From NCBI GenBank assembly GCA_965217825.1, contig OZ244571.1:3844001-3908000 (forward strand): DNA of 64,000 bases, written 5' to 3'. Source of the stretch: VXNE01 sp965217825. Lineage in GTDB: Bacteria > Pseudomonadota > Gammaproteobacteria > Pseudomonadales > Azotimanducaceae. The translations under genes were made by a program, and so were the position numbers. Positions 16,669 through 27,300 of this stretch are shown here, one piece after another (the first letter of the stretch is position 1; each line of letters opens with the position of its first letter). A model generated the notes under the pieces. It made no database searches, was not told the origin of the DNA, and saw nothing but the letters and a program-made list of their open reading frames with translations.

Positions 16669-19600
16669 TGCGAAAACTGTTCGCCATCGCCACCGCGGAA
16701 ATCAGGTCCGCGCGGCGCTTGGTGCGGACTTGGCTATTCGCCGGTCTGGCCGTAGCCATGGGCACCGGCCATTTCCTTTTCTTCAGCTTCCTGCACGGTT
16801 CCGCTTCCGGCGTGTCTGGATCCGCCGGTCTCATTGCGCCGCGATTCATCATGTCCTTCTACGGCATGTACTACGTCTGGGTCCTCATGGTCGGCCTGAT
16901 ATTCCTTGCCTTCGACATCCGCGCGCGCGATCAACGCGACCGCATCGCGGAAGTTGTCGATGCGCGCCCGACCTCGAACCTGTCACTCCTGGCCGGCAGA
17001 TTGGCAGGGTTGGTGCTCGTCGCCTGGGTGCCCGTTCTGGCGCTTGCAGTCCTGTTCCAGACAATAGGAGGCGCGGCGCTTCTCTTCGACTGGTGGATGG
17101 GCGAGATGGTCCAGCCGGTCTCATTGATCGGTTTCCTCTTCCTCGACGCCCTGCCGGTGTTGATCCTGTGGTGCTCGGTGGTCATGTTGCTCGCCGTCAC
17201 GTTGCGCCACCGGCTGCTCGTCGTGATAGCCGCGTGCGCCCTGTTCGGATTGCAGGTGTATGCGGCGGGCAACGCGCCGGCCTACCTGCTCGGGACGATC
17301 CTCCCCTTCGGCACCCAGTACCCTTCCGACATCCTGCCGGCGTACCCCGATGCCACCGTGCTTGCCCATCGCGCCTCGCTCCTGCTGTTCGCCGCTGGCG
17401 CGCTGTTCGTTGCAGCCGTGCTCTATCCAAGGCCGGACGGCGCGGTCAAGTCCGTACGTATTGGCGCTGGCGTTGCCTGCATCGCCGCCTGCGGCGCAAT
17501 ACTCGGTTTGCTGGTTGCGAACGCGTCCGACGGCTTGGCCGCGCGAGACCGCTGGGCGGCGGCGCATGAATCGCGGCGGGACGCCCCGCGTCCCGGCGTC
17601 GAGGCGGTCACCGGCTCGATACGCATAGTGCCCGGCGAGATCCTCGCGCTCGATATCGAATTGCTTCTCACCGCACCCAGGGACCGCACACTCGACGAAC
17701 TACTGTTCAGTTTCAATCCGGGCATGGGGGTCGACGCGGTGCGTGTCGATGGCGAACCGACAACGTTCACCCACGCGCACGGGCTGCTGGCAGTCGCGTT
17801 GCCGGCACCGCTCGCGGCGGGTTCGTCCGTCGCCATGTCGGTGCGCGCGCACGGTGTTCCCGACCCGTCCTTCGCCTATCTCGACAGCGCGGTCGATGCC
17901 GCGCGCCTGGAAGCCGGTAGCTCCGCGCTGCTGGCCCTGGGATCCGATGCCGCGCTATTCGATCGACGCTATGTCGCCCTCATGCCGACATCCAGTTGGC
18001 TGCCCCGCCCCGGCACCAACTTCGATACGGAAAACCCGTCGCGGCGGCCTCGAGATTTCTTCCTTGCCGATCTCGAAGTCGAGGTGCCGGCCGGCTGGCT
18101 CGTCGCCGGTCCCGGTCGCCGGGAGCCAATCGGCGACGGGCGGTTTCGCTTCCGGCCCGCTGCGCCCGTGCCGGACATCGGCTTTGTCGCTTCGCGATTC
18201 GAACGTCGCGCGCTGCATGTGGCCGACATCGAACTCGAACTGCTCGTGAGCCCAGGCCATCTCCGCAACATCGCGTTCTTCGCCGACGCCGCCGACGCCC
18301 TCGCCGCGCGTGTTGAGGAGCTTTTTGTCGCCGCTGAAGACGCGGGCCTCGGCTACCCCTACGAAGCCTTGAGCCTGGTCGAAGTTCCCGCGCAGCTTAG
18401 AACCTACGGCGGTGGTTGGCGCATGGATACCGTCCTGTCGCTGCCCGGCGTGATGCTACTAAGGGAACTTGGCTTCCCCACCTCCCGTTTCGAACGGCAG
18501 TTTCGCGACCCCGAATCGTTGGCCAAGATGGCGAGCGAAGCAGGCGGCGTTGGCGCCGCCAAGGTTCGCGCGCTTGCGCGATTCTTCGAGAACGACGTCA
18601 ACGGCGGCAACCCTTTCTTCGGCGTGTCGCGCAATTTTCTGCCGTATCAGACCGGCGCCATGGGCGTCGGCGCGATCGCCCTCGACTTCCTCTGCGAGAC
18701 GCTGGCAGAGCGGCTACTCACCGGACAGAATGCATTCTTCTCCGCGCACCTGTTCCGCCGCACCGAGGACATGGAAACCCTGATGGCTACGGTCATGACG
18801 AATGCCTTCATAGACACCGGTGACTGGACGGTGACGGAATCCATCATGGACCGTGTAACGAACCGGCCATCGGTGTGGAACCGCGCCCTCGGCGGCGCCC
18901 TCGCGAGCCTCGACACGCGAACGGACCCGGCACAGGCGCTGCACACACTGACCCTCAAGGGACAGGCGACAGCGTTATCCATCTGGGACTCTCTCGGCCG
19001 CGAACGCACGGCAGCCCTGCTCTCCGAGTTGCGCCGGCGTTACGCGGGCGAGAACTTTAGTGCGGAAGATTTCGGTGCCGTCGCGCTGGCTGTCGGAGCG
19101 GATATCGACTCGATTGTCGGAGATTGGCTGCACGACGCATCGCTTCCCGGCTTTCTTGCGTCCCCCGTCGAGGTCTTTCGGCTGCCCGACTCCGACTTCG
19201 GCCAGTCCCGCTACCAGATACGCCTGCATGTGCGCAACGATGAACCCGTGCCTGGCTTGTTGCGCGTCCAATGGCGGGCGGCGGGCAAGGAGCAGCGCGG
19301 CGGGACCAGCGCGCCGATCCGAATCGGCGCGTGGGCGTCCGCGGAGATCGGCCTCATCGCCGAAACACCACCGAGGGAGATCACGCTAGAACCCTACCTA
19401 TCCCTGAACCGGCAGCCCGTGCGCCTCGACCTGCCCGAAATCGACCGCGAGGAACTGGCCGACCGCGAACCGTTCGAGGGTTGGCGTCGGAGCGATTGGC
19501 GACCACCGCTGCCGGAGGGCATCGTGGTGGATGATCTCGACCCGGGCTTTTCCGACGATGGCGCAATTGCCGAGCGCATACGCAACAGGGACATCAGGGA

Positions 19601-20114
19601 TGTGGACGAAGGACTTCCAGCTTTCGGTGATCCCGGCAGTTACGTCGGTTGGTCGCGGCAAGAACTGGATGGAACCTGGGGCAAGTACCGGCACACCCTC
19701 GCCCGGTCGACATCGTCGTCCGGCACGTCCGAAGCGGTGACCTTCACCGCCCGCTTGCCGCACGCCGGCCGCTGGCGCCTGGACTACCATCTGCCCAGCA
19801 TGAAGTCGCGTAGCCGCTCACGGCAATCCCGGTTGGCCGTGAGCATCGGTTCGGGGGGCGTGGATGTGGAATTGGGCGATTTCTGGAAGCCGAACCAAGG
19901 TCCCTACGACATGCAACTCGTCGCCGGCAGCACCCGAAGTGTGATCGAATTCGACGGCGCGGCTGCGGCGCCCGGCTGGAATAATCTGGGCGAATTCGAG
20001 CTCGGCACCGACGAAGTAAGCCTGGTCGTCGCCAACAAGTCGGTCGGACAAAACGACGACCAGTACATTATTGTGGCCGACGCCATCCGTTGGCTGCCGG
20101 TGGACAGCAAGTGA
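16668..20114 (+). CDS. ABC-2 permease fused to an M1-peptidase-like domain and a golvesin-like C-terminal domain
   Basis: A 1148-residue membrane protein starting with GTG that overlaps the upstream ATPase gene. Residues 1 to about 290 contain six or more hydrophobic helices of an ABC-2 type exporter. Residues about 300-860 look like the peptidase M1 fold (YPYEALSLVEVPAQLRTYGG, then a long helical part). However, the zinc motif HExxH is absent: the equivalent stretch near residue 595 reads VMLLRELGF. Residues about 980-1148 resemble the golvesin/xanthan-lyase C-terminal beta domain (VIEFDG, DQYIIVADAIRW). It probably transports with the neighbouring ATPase, while the periplasmic part binds rather than cleaves substrate; that is inference. 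Confidence 0.8.
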   Translation: MRKLFAIATAEIRSARRLVRTWLFAGLAVAMGTGHFLFFSFLHGSASGVSGSAGLIAPRFIMSFYGMYYVWVLMVGLIFLAFDIRARDQRDRIAEVVDARPTSNLSLLAGRLAGLVLVAWVPVLALAVLFQTIGGAALLFDWWMGEMVQPVSLIGFLFLDALPVLILWCSVVMLLAVTLRHRLLVVIAACALFGLQVYAAGNAPAYLLGTILPFGTQYPSDILPAYPDATVLAHRASLLLFAAGALFVAAVLYPRPDGAVKSVRIGAGVACIAACGAILGLLVANASDGLAARDRWAAAHESRRDAPRPGVEAVTGSIRIVPGEILALDIELLLTAPRDRTLDELLFSFNPGMGVDAVRVDGEPTTFTHAHGLLAVALPAPLAAGSSVAMSVRAHGVPDPSFAYLDSAVDAARLEAGSSALLALGSDAALFDRRYVALMPTSSWLPRPGTNFDTENPSRRPRDFFLADLEVEVPAGWLVAGPGRREPIGDGRFRFRPAAPVPDIGFVASRFERRALHVADIELELLVSPGHLRNIAFFADAADALAARVEELFVAAEDAGLGYPYEALSLVEVPAQLRTYGGGWRMDTVLSLPGVMLLRELGFPTSRFERQFRDPESLAKMASEAGGVGAAKVRALARFFENDVNGGNPFFGVSRNFLPYQTGAMGVGAIALDFLCETLAERLLTGQNAFFSAHLFRRTEDMETLMATVMTNAFIDTGDWTVTESIMDRVTNRPSVWNRALGGALASLDTRTDPAQALHTLTLKGQATALSIWDSLGRERTAALLSELRRRYAGENFSAEDFGAVALAVGADIDSIVGDWLHDASLPGFLASPVEVFRLPDSDFGQSRYQIRLHVRNDEPVPGLLRVQWRAAGKEQRGGTSAPIRIGAWASAEIGLIAETPPREITLEPYLSLNRQPVRLDLPEIDREELADREPFEGWRRSDWRPPLPEGIVVDDLDPGFSDDGAIAERIRNRDIRDVDEGLPAFGDPGSYVGWSRQELDGTWGKYRHTLARSTSSSGTSEAVTFTARLPHAGRWRLDYHLPSMKSRSRSRQSRLAVSIGSGGVDVELGDFWKPNQGPYDMQLVAGSTRSVIEFDGAAAAPGWNNLGEFELGTDEVSLVVANKSVGQNDDQYIIVADAIRWLPVDSK

Positions 20115-21238
20115 AATCGTTCTCGCAAGCATCGTTCGTAGGCGGCGCCGTCGCGCCAGTGTCTGTCAAGCTGATCCGGTTGATCGCACCGATCCTGCTG
20201 CTCGCCCTCTGGGGCTGCGGCCCGGCCGCGAGCGCCCCGCCAGCCGAGTTCCGCATCCCGGTCGAGGTAAGCGCGGTGGAAACCGGCAACGTCGAGGAAC
20301 TGATCGTTACCACGGGGACGCTGCGCACACGGGAAATGGTCACCCTGGACATCGAGATTCCCGGCTATTTGCACATCGGTCGCGACGACGCGGGGAACCG
20401 TCTCACCGAAGGCGCGACAGTCGCGGCGGGACAAGTCATCGCCGAAGTAACCGGGGAAGACGCGCGCTTGCACGCGCGTATCGAATCGACGCGACGCGCT
20501 CTGGAAGCAGCCGAGTCGGAGCTCGATCGGCGGCAGGACCTATTCGCTTCCCGGCTGATCGCGGAGGAGGAACTGCGGCAGGCGGAAGTGCAGTACGAAA
20601 ACGCGCTGTACGAGTTCGAGCGCAGCAAACTGAATGCCGCCAAGTCGAAGATCACCACGCCCATCGGCGGCGTCATCCTGCGCTTGGCGCGCAATAGCGA
20701 CGGACTGCCGATCGCCGACGGCCAACTCGTCACACCCGGATTCACCATCGCGCGGATTGCGCCGCTCGAGGAATTGATCGCCGACATCGATCTGGTTGGA
20801 CCGGAGCTTGGCCGCGTCCGCGAAGGACTTGCGGCGCGCATCCGCCACTACGCCTACCAGGGCGTCGACATCGGCGGCGAAGTGATCCGGCTGGCGCCGT
20901 CGGTCGATTCGAACACGCATACCTTCCGTGCCGAGGTAGCCGTGTCCAACCCGCAACGGCTGCTCCGTCCGGGCATGTTCGTGGAGGTAACCATCATCGC
21001 CGAACAACGCCTGGACGTTCCCGTCGTGCCGCGCGAGTCGGTTGCCCGGCGAGGCGGCAAGACCGTCGTCTTCGTTCTCACCGGACAGCGTGTCGCGCGA
21101 CGCGACATAAGCCTGGGCCTGGGCGACGACGACCGGGTCGAAGTCCTCGCCGGGGTCGCACCCGGCGACCGGATCGTGGTTCGTGGCGTCGAAACCCTCA
21201 CCGACGGCACGCGGGTTCGAATAGTAGACACGTCGTAG
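20111..21238 (+). CDS. RND/HlyD-type periplasmic adaptor, lipoprotein
   Basis: A 375-residue membrane fusion protein. The GTG start at 20111 overlaps the preceding stop (GTGA). A hydrophobic segment LIAPILLLALWGC ends in a lipobox-like LWGC, so it should be lipid-anchored in the inner membrane. Lipoyl/barrel-sandwich parts lie on either side of a coiled-coil hairpin of about 60 residues (ARLHARIESTRRALEAAESELD...), and a C-terminal beta-barrel has VPVVPRESVARRGGKTVVFV. It would link one or both RND pumps of this operon to an outer-membrane channel; none is encoded nearby. Confidence 0.9.
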   Translation: MKSFSQASFVGGAVAPVSVKLIRLIAPILLLALWGCGPAASAPPAEFRIPVEVSAVETGNVEELIVTTGTLRTREMVTLDIEIPGYLHIGRDDAGNRLTEGATVAAGQVIAEVTGEDARLHARIESTRRALEAAESELDRRQDLFASRLIAEEELRQAEVQYENALYEFERSKLNAAKSKITTPIGGVILRLARNSDGLPIADGQLVTPGFTIARIAPLEELIADIDLVGPELGRVREGLAARIRHYAYQGVDIGGEVIRLAPSVDSNTHTFRAEVAVSNPQRLLRPGMFVEVTIIAEQRLDVPVVPRESVARRGGKTVVFVLTGQRVARRDISLGLGDDDRVEVLAGVAPGDRIVVRGVETLTDGTRVRIVDTS

Positions 21239-21266
21239 ACGTGTCATAGCAAAAGTGGGATCGTAG

Positions 21267-24200
21267 TTGTTCGAGTCGCTCGCCGCGCTCGCCGTTCGGC
21301 GTCCCGTCGCCGTCAGCGTCGTTGCCCTTGCCGTCGCGCTCGTCGGCTGGCTTTCCTGGCAACAGCTTCCGGTCGACCTCCTGCCGGATGTCGAGACGCC
21401 CACTGTCGTGGTGTCGGTGCGATCGGGTGACCGTCCCCCCGTAGAGATGGAGCGCCTCTACGGCGAGCGCGTGGAACAGCTTCTGTTCAGCGTTCGCGGT
21501 ATCCGCAACGTCGAGCAGGTCGCGCGGTCGGGCAGGTTGGTGGCCACCGTCGAATTCGATTGGGAAGCCGACATAGACCTCGGTTTGATCGACGTGCAGA
21601 AGGCGGTGGGCCAGATCGAAGCGGATCCGGAAGTCGATGAAGTGCTGGTGCGGCGGTTCGATCCGCGCCAGGCCCCAATCCTGTCCCTGGGCCTGGTCGC
21701 CCCTTCGGGCAAACCGGACCTGGCCGAGCTCAGGCGTCTGGCCCGCCGACAGGTGGCACCCGGCCTCGAACGGCTGCCGGGCGTCGCCGAAGTGCGCGTG
21801 GTCGGCGGCAGGGAGCGCGAAGTGCGCATCGCGGTGGATCGCTACCGCCTCGACGCCTACGGGGTCTCGCTGTCGCAGCTCGAACGGCGTCTGGCTCAGG
21901 AAAACGTCGACATCCCCGCCGGGACATTGGAAGAAGGGAACCGCATTTTCCAGCTTCGCGCGCTCTCGCGTTTTCGTCGAATCGAAGATGTGGGCAACGT
22001 TGTCGTGCGTTACCTGCCGGACGATTCCGGTCGGCAAAAGGCTGTGCGCGTGTCGGACGTCGCCAGCCTCGAGCTCGTCGACCGTGAGATCGACCACCTT
22101 GTTCTGGTCGACGGCACCGAAGGCGTAGGGCTGTCGATTTACAAGGAAGCCGGTGCCAATACTGTCGCCGTATCCACTACCGTCCGCGATGCTCTAGGCG
22201 GTCTGGACGACGACCTGCCCAACGTAGACGTGCGCGGGATTACGGACGATGCCAGCGTGGTGGTCGATGCGCTGGATCACCTCAAGACCGCCGCCGGCGC
22301 CGGCGTCTTGCTCGCCATCGCCGTACTCGCGGTGTTCCTGCGCTCCGCCGGCGCCGTCCTGATCGTGGCGGCGGCGGTGCCCGTTTCCCTGTTCGCGGCG
22401 TTGTTTTTCATGGGCTTCGAGTCCTACAGCCTCAACATCGTCACCCTCGGAGGCCTTGCCCTCGGCGCCGGAATGCTGGTCGACAATGCAATTGTCGTGG
22501 TCGAATCCATCTATCGCCGCCTGACCGCGGGCGACGCTCCGGACGCGGCGGCCGCCCGGGGCACGGGCGAAGTCGCCGGCGCGATCACGGCGAGCACGCT
22601 GACAACCTGTGTCGTTTTCCTGCCCGTGCTGTTCGTGCAGGGTCTCGCCGCCCGCCTGATCGATGGCATCGCGTTTACCGTCACCATCTCCCTGATCGCG
22701 TCGCTCGGCGTGGCCCTGTTCCTGATACCTGCGTTGAGCCGCTGGTTTCTGCGCGGTCCCCGCCGCGAGGCGCAGTCGTCGAGCGCGCGTCGCGCGCTCG
22801 AATCGTTCGTCGCCAAACTGTTGCAACGCCCGTTCGCGGTAATACTGATCGCCGCGACCGCCGCGGTCGCGGCGACAGTGGCATTGCTTCGACTCGGCAC
22901 CGAGTTGATGCCGCCGGCAGACCCGCGCCAGTTTTCGATTCGGCTCGTGGGGCCGTCGGAGCAGCGCGTTGAATCCACTGCCCGAGCGGTGGCCGGGATC
23001 GAGGACCTGCTGCGACAGGCCGGGGGAGATACACTGGCGGCGACCCTGTCGGAAGTTGGGCGCCTGCCTGAAGACGACCGCTTGATCCGGAGCGAATTGA
23101 CGGAAGAAAACACCGCCCGCGTCATCGCGCGGATGGATATCGACGGCCCCACTGGACGCCAGGTGGCGACCTGGCTTGGACCTGAACTCGCCAGCCTGCC
23201 AGCGACGGAAGTCAGTTGGGAAATTGGCCGGTCGGCGTTGACCGACGCGCTCGGAACCACCGGGCCGCCGATCACCGTGGAAGTGTCCGGGAACGCGCTG
23301 GAAGACCTGCGCCGGGGCGCTGATCGCATCAAGCAGCGTCTCGATATGCTGCCAGAACTATGGAACGTCCGATCCTCCTTCGAAGGCGGACCGCCAGAAC
23401 TTCGCGTGACGCTCGACCGCGCCATGGCCGATGCCCTGGGGGTCAATCTCGACACCATGTCACGCGTGCTGGAAGCCAGCCTCGACGGACGCGTTGCGAC
23501 GATCCTCTCCACCGGCGACGAAGAGCGCCGGGTGACGATTCGTCTACCCACGCCTCGGCGCGAGGATCTGGGCGATGTCGTGTTTCGCGCCCAAGACGGT
23601 CGCCTGGCGGCGATCGGGCAGGTTGCGACCTTTGCGGAAGAACAGGGCGCGCGGGAGATATTTCGGCGCGATCAACGGCGCACGGCGGAAGTTACGGCGC
23701 AAATCGCGGAAGGTGTGTCGCAACCTGCGGCCATCGCCGCCGTCCGAGCGGCCCTCGACGACCTGCCGTTGCCCCCCGGCACACGCAGCGCGTTACGAGG
23801 CGAAGAAGAGCAGCGTGCGCGCACCTTCACTGAACTGCGGCTAGCAGGCGTGCTGGCACTGGTGCTGGTATTCATGGTGCTTGCGGGTACATTCGAGTCG
23901 CTGGTGCACCCCGTGACCGTCCTCAGCGCGATTCCGCTGGCGCTGATCGGCGTGGCTGGCGCCCTGGTCTGGACAGGTCAGCCGATCGGCGTCATGGCGA
24001 TGCTAGGGCTCATTGTCCTGGCCGGCATTGCCGTCAACGACGCCGTACTGCTCATTGCCACCGCCCGCCAACAGATGGCCGCGGGACTCGACCGCATTGA
24101 CGCCCTGGCAGCCGCCGCCGGCACACGCCTGCGACCCATCGCCATGACCACCCTGACCACCGCTCTCGCGCTCGTGCCCCTCGTCCTGGCCGGCGGCGAA

Positions 24201-24341
24201 GGCGCCTCCCTACGCGCGCCGATGGCGCTGACCATCATCGGCGGCATCACGGCTTCGACCGTCGGATCGCTCCTGGTGCTGCCCTGCGTCTACCTGGTGC
24301 TTGACCGGATATCCTCGCGCTTGCGCAGGCCTGCCCCTTGA
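21267..24341 (+). CDS. Efflux RND transporter permease
   Basis: A 1024-residue resistance-nodulation-division pump of the HAE type. The N-terminal helix is followed by a porter domain, then TM2-6. The fourth helix has GAGMLVDNAIVVVESIYRR, where the Asp serves proton relay and the second Asp of many pumps is Asn. The second half repeats this arrangement (GLIVLAGIAVNDAVLLI). Start is TTG at 21267 with GTGGGA upstream. Its stop overlaps the next start by four bases (TTGA). It uses the proton gradient to export an unknown substrate with the adaptor upstream. Confidence 0.93.
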   Translation: MFESLAALAVRRPVAVSVVALAVALVGWLSWQQLPVDLLPDVETPTVVVSVRSGDRPPVEMERLYGERVEQLLFSVRGIRNVEQVARSGRLVATVEFDWEADIDLGLIDVQKAVGQIEADPEVDEVLVRRFDPRQAPILSLGLVAPSGKPDLAELRRLARRQVAPGLERLPGVAEVRVVGGREREVRIAVDRYRLDAYGVSLSQLERRLAQENVDIPAGTLEEGNRIFQLRALSRFRRIEDVGNVVVRYLPDDSGRQKAVRVSDVASLELVDREIDHLVLVDGTEGVGLSIYKEAGANTVAVSTTVRDALGGLDDDLPNVDVRGITDDASVVVDALDHLKTAAGAGVLLAIAVLAVFLRSAGAVLIVAAAVPVSLFAALFFMGFESYSLNIVTLGGLALGAGMLVDNAIVVVESIYRRLTAGDAPDAAAARGTGEVAGAITASTLTTCVVFLPVLFVQGLAARLIDGIAFTVTISLIASLGVALFLIPALSRWFLRGPRREAQSSSARRALESFVAKLLQRPFAVILIAATAAVAATVALLRLGTELMPPADPRQFSIRLVGPSEQRVESTARAVAGIEDLLRQAGGDTLAATLSEVGRLPEDDRLIRSELTEENTARVIARMDIDGPTGRQVATWLGPELASLPATEVSWEIGRSALTDALGTTGPPITVEVSGNALEDLRRGADRIKQRLDMLPELWNVRSSFEGGPPELRVTLDRAMADALGVNLDTMSRVLEASLDGRVATILSTGDEERRVTIRLPTPRREDLGDVVFRAQDGRLAAIGQVATFAEEQGAREIFRRDQRRTAEVTAQIAEGVSQPAAIAAVRAALDDLPLPPGTRSALRGEEEQRARTFTELRLAGVLALVLVFMVLAGTFESLVHPVTVLSAIPLALIGVAGALVWTGQPIGVMAMLGLIVLAGIAVNDAVLLIATARQQMAAGLDRIDALAAAAGTRLRPIAMTTLTTALALVPLVLAGGEGASLRAPMALTIIGGITASTVGSLLVLPCVYLVLDRISSRLRRPAP

Positions 24342-27300
24342 ATCCGCTGGACCTGCCCGTGCGGCGTCCCGTCGCGGTCGCCATGGTGTTCTTAAGCCTG
24401 GCAATGGTCGGCCTGGTGGCTTGGCAGCGCATCCCCATCGAACTCTTCCCCAACGTCGAGGGCGATCTGCTGTGGGTAAATTTCTCGCGGCCGGGCAGCG
24501 AGCCGGAGACCGTGGAGCGGGAAATCCTGCTTCCGCTGCAAGCCCGCGTGGCGGCGCTGCCCATGGTGCTGGAGACCAGCGCTTCGGTCCGGGGCGCCAG
24601 CGGCAACTTCCAGGTGCTGTTCGAACGCGGCGTTGACATCAGGGTTCGCGAACTGGAACTGCGCCGCATCGCGGCGGCGATCGAGCGCGAACAACCGAAA
24701 GGAACATCGCTGTACGTCAGCGGCTCCGACACTTCGAACTGGGGCACGTTTGTCATGATGATCAACGTGCTCGGCGGCGATGTCGACCGCAATGCGCTGC
24801 ACGACGTCACGGAAGAGTTGATCGCACCGCGCTTCGCCGCCGTGCCCGGCGTCACGGAGGCCATTACCACTGGCGGCGCGCCGCGACAGGTGACACTGAC
24901 CGTCGATCCGGCGAGGGCGGTGGCCCTGGGCGTAAGCATCGATGATGTCAGCGACGCCGTGCGCCGCAACGTCGGGCACCTACGCCACGTCGGCAACCTC
25001 GAAAATACCAGCGGCATTACCGATGTCGTTCTGGACGGCCGCCCAGCCGGCATCGACAGCCTCGCCAAAGCACGGATTATTCCCGGCAAACCGGCGCAGT
25101 TGCGCCACGCGGGCGAGCTCGACTTCGGCACCGGCATCGAACGGTCACTGTTCCGCGTCAACGGCAAGCCGTCTGTCGGCATCGCGATATACCAGGAGCA
25201 AGGGGCGAACCTGGTCCGCCTGGGTCGCGACCTTCGTGCCCGGGCCGCGGAACTGGGCGAAGAAGTCGGCGAAATGGGACTTGAACTGGTGATCGGGACC
25301 GATGCCGCGGAACAGGTCGAGGAACAGATCGGACGCCTTGCCCGTCTTGGACTGACCGGATTCGGCATCGCCTTGATCGTTCTCTACCTGTTCCTGCGGC
25401 AATGGCAGGCCGTGACCGTGGTCGCCGTCGCAGTACCGGTCAGCCTGCTGGCCGCCTTCGCCATTCTGTATCTGTTCGGGGACACCTTGAACATGTTGAC
25501 GCTGTTCGGACTGGCGCTCGCGGTCGGGTTGCTCGTGGACAACAGCGTTGTCGTGTTCGAGTCGGTGCAACGCTCCCTGGACCGTGGCGCGGCCCCGGAT
25601 GCGGCCGTGCGCCAAGGGCTCCGGCGTACGGTGCGCGCCATAGCAGCGGCCAGTCTGACGACCGCCGTGGTCTTCCTGCCGCTGGTGCTCATCGATTTCG
25701 AGGCCGGCATGACGAGCTTGCAGAAACAGCTTGAGATCACCATACGCGCATTCCTGGTGCCGCTGGCCAGCTCTCTCCTGGTCGCGGTGGCCCTCGTGCC
25801 GCTGCTGGCGCATCGGTTGGCTGCGCCCGCCGCCGTGCGCCGCCTTGCGCGACGTCGCGAGACCCGCGCGGCCCGAGGCGGGATGGTGCCACCCGATCCG
25901 GTACGCATCCTGTTCGGCGGCATGGTCGCAAGCGCCTTGCGGCGACCGCCCGCCTGGCTCACAGGGACCGTTTTCGCGCTCGTGCTCACGGTCATGGTGG
26001 CCATACCTTCGATCACCCTGGGCTCCAGCGCCGAACCCACGCGCGCGGACACCGTCCAACTCATCGCGCGCTTCGACCAGGGAGGCTCCCTGAGGAAGGC
26101 TAGCGCTGCTCTCGCCAAGCTGGAGTCGGCGATTGGTGCTCTGGATGGGATCGATACCATCGAGACTGTTGTACGAGAAGACGGCGGATCGATCACCGTG
26201 GAGCTGGTGGATGAGGCCGAGCGACCGGCAGAACTGGATGCGGCGCTGGTACGCATGGTCGCGCGAGAGGCGGCGAAAAAAGTCTCCGGAGGATTCGAAC
26301 TGCTGAATCCCGGCGACGACCCGCGCGGCGGCGGCGGCAAAGGAGGTGGATCCGGAGGCGGTGGCGGCGGTTTCGGTAGCCCGCCCGGTGAAGTGGTTCT
26401 GTCAGGACCGGATAGCGGCCAGCTTGAGCGCCTGGCCAAAGATGTCGCTGCCCGGCTCGATGCAATCCCCTACGTCCGGAATTCCTGGCGGGCAGAGCGC
26501 CCGGGACTTGACGAAATCTGGATACAGCCGCGTAGCGCGACGTTCGAAGCGTACGGCATCACCATCGGCGACGTGCTGCCGAATCTCCGACTGGCCGGCA
26601 GGGAAGGCCGCCTGAATGCGGCTGGTTTCGCGCTGCCGAGCGGCAGGGAACTGCCCGTCGTGATGGAACGGGTCGACGCGCGCACGGATCGAGCGGGCCG
26701 CGAACTCCGCAACTTGCGGCTGCAGACGGCGGCCGGCGTAGTTCCCCTAGCGGCCCTGGCCGATATCAGGCAGATGCCGGCGCGGCCGATGATCGAGCAC
26801 AAGAACGGCCGCCGCGAAACGCGCGTCTTTTTCCGCCTGGGAGATGGCGTATCGCAAAGCGGATCCGGACGGGAAGCGATCGAAGAGCAGATAGCCGAAT
26901 CCGTTCGGGCAGTGCCGAGACCACGCGGATTCACGGTAGAAGTATCGTCACAGGATGAACAGATCAGTTGGCTCCAGCGCGTCCTGGTGCCGGTGGTGCT
27001 GCTCCTGTTCCTTGTGCTCGCCCTGACCTTCGAATCGCTGACGTTGCCCGTACTCGTATTGCTGGCGGTGCCGCTGACGGTCATCGGCGCAAGCTGGGCG
27101 CTGGTCGTCACCGGCATGTCCTTGAGCCCCATGGCGGCACTGGGCGCCATCGCATTGTTCGGCCTGACGGTCAACCCCGCCATCCTGCTGGTGGACAGGA
27201 TGCAACAGAAAGTTCTCATCGGCGGTTGGACCGCTGGCACCGCTGCTTTCGCTTCCGTGCGGGAGCGGACGCGCCCGGTACTGATGACAACCGCTACCAC

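Noticed and set aside
26320..26380. Glycine-rich tract in the RND-ABC gene as a junction or assembly artefact
   Set aside because: The frame and RND homology continue on both sides; it is most likely a flexible loop in the porter domain.
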